NCBI GenBank assembly: GCA_937121005.1
Contig: CAKZKB010000049.1
Location: 1-8,469 of the forward strand
Direction: 5' to 3'
DNA length: 8,469 nucleotides
Origin: an uncultured cyanobacterium
GTDB taxonomy: Bacteria; Cyanobacteriota; Cyanobacteriia; Cyanobacteriales; Geitlerinemataceae
This document shows, piece after piece, positions 5,871 through 8,469 of the stretch. Every line of letters starts with the position of its first letter. The first letter of the stretch is position 1. The translations under genes and the position numbers were made by a program. The notes under the pieces were generated by a model that searched no databases, was not told the DNA's origin, and saw nothing but the letters and a program-made list of their open reading frames with translations.

Positions 5871-7181
5871 ATGTTCCGATCGCTCGCTCGTTTCCTCGGG
5901 TTGGCACTGTCGATGGTTCTGTTGGCATTCCTACCCGCATTGGCTCACAATGTACTGGCCCCAGTCGCCCCTCAATCGTTCCTTGCCACCTCCGCAAACC
6001 CAACCGTTGGCGACCTAGAAATGCGCTACCGCCAGGCCGCGAAACGGTTGCTGGCCGGATCCCCTTCTCCCCACCAGTTAGAACGGGCAAGAGACATCCT
6101 CGAACACCTGCAAACCCTCGAACTCCATCGCTTTTTGGGCGAGACTTCTCCAACCGCAACCCCCAAGCAAATTGAAGCGATCGATCCGAAAGCAGCCGTT
6201 TTCTATCCGTTTTTGCTCGACGATCGCCTGTCGGTCATCGTTTCCGTACCGGGACGAGACTTAATCTCCTACGAAACCATACTGCCCCAAGGGGAAACCG
6301 AAGCGGCGTTTCTGGACTTCTTACAATCGCTGCATCCCTTTTTCGACCCGAAAGAGCAAATGCGCCTCTCCCAACAATTGTACGATTGGCTGATCCGGCC
6401 GGTGGAGGCCCAATTGTCCCAAACCCACGTCCAGACGTTGGTGTTCGTCCTCGACGGAATGATGCGAAATTTACCCATGGCAGCATTGCACGACGGCGAT
6501 CGCTATCTAGTGGAAAAATATGCCATCGCCCTCACGCCGGGGTTGCAGCTACTCGACGATCGCGACCCCGCCCCGGTTCCCGTTTCTGCCTTGGCTGCGG
6601 GGCTAACCGAGGCCCGCCAAGGCTTTGAGGGTTTACCTGCGGTGGCGGCCGAAGTCGAACAAATTCGCGATCGCGTTCCCAGCCGCATATTGCTCGATCG
6701 CGATTTTACCACGTTTAACATCGGCGATCGCTTGGTGCGCGAGCCGTTTTCCGTCGTTCACCTGGCCACGCACGGTCAATTTAGCTCCAATCTCGACGAT
6801 ACGTTTCTGCTAACTTGGGACGGACGGATTAATATTAGAGAGTTAGCCCGTTTGCTGCGATCGGGAGAACTCTCCCATTCCCAACCCGTCGAACTGCTGG
6901 TTCTCAGTGCGTGTCAGACGGCGGCGGGGGACAACCGGGCGGCGTTAGGGCTGGCGGGGATGGCGGTGCGATCGGGGGCTCGCAGTACCTTAGCCACTCT
7001 GTGGTCGGTGAACGATCGCTCGACAGCCGAGTTCGCGAGTGCATTCTACCAGGCTTTGGGGGACGCGGGCACCTCGAAAGCCGAAGCCTTGCGACAGGCG
7101 CAACTCTATTTGTTGCGCGATGGTGGCTACCAACATCCGTTCTATTGGGCTCCGTTTGTCTTAGTAGGAAACTGGCAATGA
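5871..7181 (+). CDS. Exported CHAT-domain (caspase-like) protein
   Basis: The product is 436 residues from ATG 5871; the frame is open to TTG 5811, but 5871 places a signal peptide at the exact N-terminus. Residues 1-25 have Arg3 and Arg7, a hydrophobic core and an AxA-type site (PALA/H), so export to the periplasm or beyond is likely. A short helical region (about 47-95) precedes the CHAT domain. HLATHG at 297-302 gives catalytic His301, and LSACQT at 345-350 gives Cys348. GLAGMAVRSGARSTLATLW at 360-378 and HPFYWAPFVLVGNW at 422-435 complete the signature. The dyad is intact, so it may be a cysteine protease; substrate unknown. Unlike many cyanobacterial CHAT proteins it has no obvious TPR array. 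Its last codon CAA and stop TGA lie inside a heptamer repeat. Confidence 0.9.
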   Translation: MFRSLARFLGLALSMVLLAFLPALAHNVLAPVAPQSFLATSANPTVGDLEMRYRQAAKRLLAGSPSPHQLERARDILEHLQTLELHRFLGETSPTATPKQIEAIDPKAAVFYPFLLDDRLSVIVSVPGRDLISYETILPQGETEAAFLDFLQSLHPFFDPKEQMRLSQQLYDWLIRPVEAQLSQTHVQTLVFVLDGMMRNLPMAALHDGDRYLVEKYAIALTPGLQLLDDRDPAPVPVSALAAGLTEARQGFEGLPAVAAEVEQIRDRVPSRILLDRDFTTFNIGDRLVREPFSVVHLATHGQFSSNLDDTFLLTWDGRINIRELARLLRSGELSHSQPVELLVLSACQTAAGDNRAALGLAGMAVRSGARSTLATLWSVNDRSTAEFASAFYQALGDAGTSKAEALRQAQLYLLRDGGYQHPFYWAPFVLVGNWQ

Positions 7182-7252
7182 ACAATGAACAATGAGCAAT
7201 GAACAATGAGCAATGAGCAATGAGCAATGAGCAATGAGCAATGGCCAATGGA
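7176..7252 (+). repeat. Heptamer array / left inverted repeat of the four-helix-bundle cassette
   Basis: Nine consecutive units of CAATGAA or CAATGAG are followed by two degenerate units (CAATGGC, CAATGGA). The first 32 bases (7176-7207) match the reverse complement of 7662-7693 at 31 positions, with the A/G variants in the same order. The array overlaps the last codon and stop of the CHAT gene and contains the start codon of the next gene. Every unit carries an ATG, and each CAATGAA or CAATGAG unit carries an overlapping ATGA. Confidence 0.95.
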
Positions 7253-7654
7253 CAGGAAGCGCAAATCTACAACATCAGATCGAATCCTGAAGATTTTGAG
7301 GACAATATCGTTTACGATAAGGCTTTTGCATTCGCGATTAGAATTGTCAAAGCCTATAAGTATTTGGTGGCTGAGAAAAAAGAGTTTGTTTTATCCAACC
7401 AACTGCTTCGCTGCGGTACTTCTATTGGCGCGAACGTTGCCGAAGCAAAAGGAGGAATCTCTAAAGCCGATTTCTCCAACAAGATCTCTATTGCTTATAA
7501 AGAATGTCTAGAAACCAAATATTGGCTATCTTTACTTAAAGAAACAGACTACATTTCCGATGCGGCGTTCGCTAGTATGTATAACGATGCTGATGAGATT
7601 GCTAGAATTTTGTTTTCTATCCTCAAAAAGACTCGCCTGCATTCTCGCCCATAA
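7241..7654 (+). CDS. Four-helix-bundle protein (S23 / TIGR02436 family)
   Basis: This is a 137-residue, largely helical protein of the family found in 23S rRNA intervening sequences and related to the Avd accessory protein of diversity-generating retroelements. The signature QLLRCGTSIGANVAEA at residues 54-69 and the segment FSNKISIAYKECLETKYWL at 78-96 are typical. The family forms small ring-like oligomers and binds nucleic acid in Avd; the function of stand-alone members is unknown. The start ATG lies inside the tenth repeat unit, with a TGA just upstream in the same frame, so no longer form is possible. There is no Shine-Dalgarno sequence. The first 22 or so residues may be a repeat-derived extension. 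No reverse transcriptase or variable repeat is nearby. Confidence 0.9.
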   Translation: MANGQEAQIYNIRSNPEDFEDNIVYDKAFAFAIRIVKAYKYLVAEKKEFVLSNQLLRCGTSIGANVAEAKGGISKADFSNKISIAYKECLETKYWLSLLKETDYISDAAFASMYNDADEIARILFSILKKTRLHSRP

Positions 7655-7661
7655 ACCCTTT

Positions 7662-7693
7662 ATTGTTCATTGCTCATTGTTCATTGTTCGTTG
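7662..7693 (-). repeat. Right inverted repeat of the cassette (heptamer array)
   Basis: Read on the minus strand this is CAACGAA, CAATGAA, CAATGAG, CAATGAA and CAAT, the same order as the left end apart from one T to C change. It begins 7 nt after the stop codon of the four-helix-bundle gene and ends 2 nt before the CHASE2 start codon. It therefore occupies the place where a CHASE2 ribosome binding site would be expected. Confidence 0.95.
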
Positions 7694-7695
7694 AA

Positions 7696-8469
7696 ATGTG
7701 GTTAAGTATTAAAGACAAAATTTGGAAATGGAGGGCTGTTTTGGCGGCGGCCGGTGGTGTGGCGGGGATGACGATCGCCATCGCTTATACCGGTGCGTTT
7801 CAACTGCTGGAGTGGGCGATGTTCGATCGCTTTATGCGCCTGCGTTCTGTTGAAGACATCGATAGGCGTTTAGTCGTTGTCACCATCGACGAGAGCGATA
7901 TTCGCCATGTGGGAAAATGGCCGGTCTCTGGCGAGATTTTAGCACAGTTAATCGCCAACATTCAAGCTCAGCATCCGAGAGCCATTGGCTTGGATATCTA
8001 TCGAGATTTGCCCGTCGAACCGGGTCACGATCGCCTAGAAGAAGTGTTTCAGCACACGCCAACTTTAATTGGTGTGGAAAAAGTAGTCGGCGATGAAGTC
8101 GATCCCCCCCCTATTTTGGAAGCACGCGATCGCGTTAGTATTGCCGATATTGTCATCGATCCGGATGGAAAAGTGCGGCGAGCCCTACTATCCACGCGCA
8201 GCGAAGAGGACGGACAAATCAAGCTCAGTTTGGGGGTTCGTTTGGCATTAGAATATTTAGAAGCTGAAGGATTGGAACTCGAAGAAACGAATACCCAAAA
8301 AAGATACTTAAAAATTGGCAAAGCGGTCTTTAAACCTTTTTTAGGAAACGACGGCCCCTACGTGCGAGCTACCTCTGGCGGCTACCAGATTTTACTCAAC
8401 TATCGCGGTACGGAAGAGCAATTTCTCACTGTTCCCATGTCGGCGGTTCTAGCTGGCAACATTTCCGAC
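7696..8469 (+). CDS. CHASE2 domain-containing membrane sensor protein (partial, 3' end outside window)
   Basis: The frame is open from ATG 7696 to the window end (258 codons). One transmembrane helix near residues 14-34 is followed by a CHASE2 domain, an extracytoplasmic sensory module of bacterial receptors. Typical segments are FDRFMRLR at 43-50, VVTIDESDI at 61-69, WPVSGE at 75-80, AIGLDIYRD at 96-104 and LLNYRG at 233-238. In full-length relatives, further membrane helices and an output domain (adenylate cyclase, histidine kinase or Ser/Thr kinase) follow; which one is present here lies beyond the window. No ribosome binding site is visible because the heptamer array ends 2 nt before the ATG. 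The gene follows the exported CHAT protein gene on the same strand, interrupted by the cassette. Confidence 0.88.
   Translation, partial: MWLSIKDKIWKWRAVLAAAGGVAGMTIAIAYTGAFQLLEWAMFDRFMRLRSVEDIDRRLVVVTIDESDIRHVGKWPVSGEILAQLIANIQAQHPRAIGLDIYRDLPVEPGHDRLEEVFQHTPTLIGVEKVVGDEVDPPPILEARDRVSIADIVIDPDGKVRRALLSTRSEEDGQIKLSLGVRLALEYLEAEGLELEETNTQKRYLKIGKAVFKPFLGNDGPYVRATSGGYQILLNYRGTEEQFLTVPMSAVLAGNISD

Larger units (their letters stand above)
7176..7693 (+). mobile_element. Putative 518-bp cassette with 32-bp inverted ends carrying a four-helix-bundle gene
   Basis: The segment is bounded by 32-bp inverted repeats (7176-7207 and 7662-7693, 31 of 32 identical) and contains a single gene. It has no HIP1 octamer, although the genes on both sides do. 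It sits exactly between the end of the CHAT gene and the start of the CHASE2 gene. No transposase or integrase is present, so mobility would need to be supplied in trans. I see no clear target-site duplication. Four-helix-bundle (S23) genes are known from intervening sequences in bacterial 23S rRNA that are bounded by complementary ends; the parallel is suggestive only. Confidence 0.5.

Noticed and set aside
5548..6159. Minus-strand 203-codon frame
   Set aside because: It overlaps both fabD (other frame) and the CHAT coding region, has low-complexity Arg/Gly-rich composition and no domain.
6904..7248. Minus-strand 114-codon frame with repeated peptide AHCSL
   Set aside because: It is opposite the CHAT gene. 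The peptide repeat is only the stop-free reading of the heptamer array.
7176..7252. Possible CRISPR array at the heptamer repeats
   Set aside because: Units are 7 bp in direct contact with no spacers, and no cas genes are present.
7227..7511. Alternative 94-codon plus-strand frame starting in the array
   Set aside because: It is out of frame with the well-conserved four-helix-bundle protein and shows no motif.
7241..7654. Part of a diversity-generating retroelement because of the Avd-like protein
   Set aside because: No reverse transcriptase frame, template repeat or adenine-variable repeat is visible in the window. The protein fits the stand-alone four-helix-bundle family better.

Overview
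The window looks like a piece of a cyanobacterial chromosome, probably from a filamentous species. The octamer GCGATCGC (the HIP1 palindrome that is highly iterated in cyanobacteria) recurs, for example at 223-230, 1688-1695, 2101-2108, 3243-3250, 5658-5665, 6496-6503 and 8126-8133. A Tic20-family gene is present. The gaps between genes are full of short heptamer tandem repeats (STRR type) and palindromic dispersed repeats. I cannot name the genus from sequence alone.

Layout. Positions 1-1629 hold a plus-strand UPF0104/MprF-like membrane protein gene and a convergent minus-strand Tic20-family gene, which overlap by 38 bp at their 3' ends. This pair lies between two inverted copies of a roughly 78-bp dispersed repeat, the left copy cut by the window edge. 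Positions 1648-3432 are a minus-strand cluster: a small Cys-rich protein, then a rhomboid serine protease with an N-terminal zinc ribbon, then a site-2-protease-like metalloprotease 15 bp further on. Positions 3433-3959 hold no convincing gene and are largely a mosaic of different short tandem repeats. Positions 3960-5633 carry fabD followed by a plsC-like acyltransferase on the minus strand (fatty acid initiation and phospholipid acylation).

Positions 5871-8469 are a plus-strand accessory region: an exported CHAT-domain (caspase-like) protein, a small four-helix-bundle (S23/TIGR02436-type) gene, and the start of a CHASE2-domain membrane sensor that runs off the window. The four-helix-bundle gene sits in a 518-bp segment (7176-7693) bounded by 32-bp inverted repeats that match at 31 of 32 positions and are built from CAATGAA/CAATGAG heptamers. 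The left repeat starts inside the last codons of the CHAT gene and supplies its stop codon. The right repeat ends 2 nt before the CHASE2 start codon. I read this as a compact, probably mobile or once-mobile cassette inserted at the junction of a CHAT-CHASE2 gene pair. This is the most interesting signal in the window.

The housekeeping genes (fabD, plsC, tic20, membrane proteases) are ordinary in content. What stands out is how closely repeat arrays abut start and stop codons throughout.
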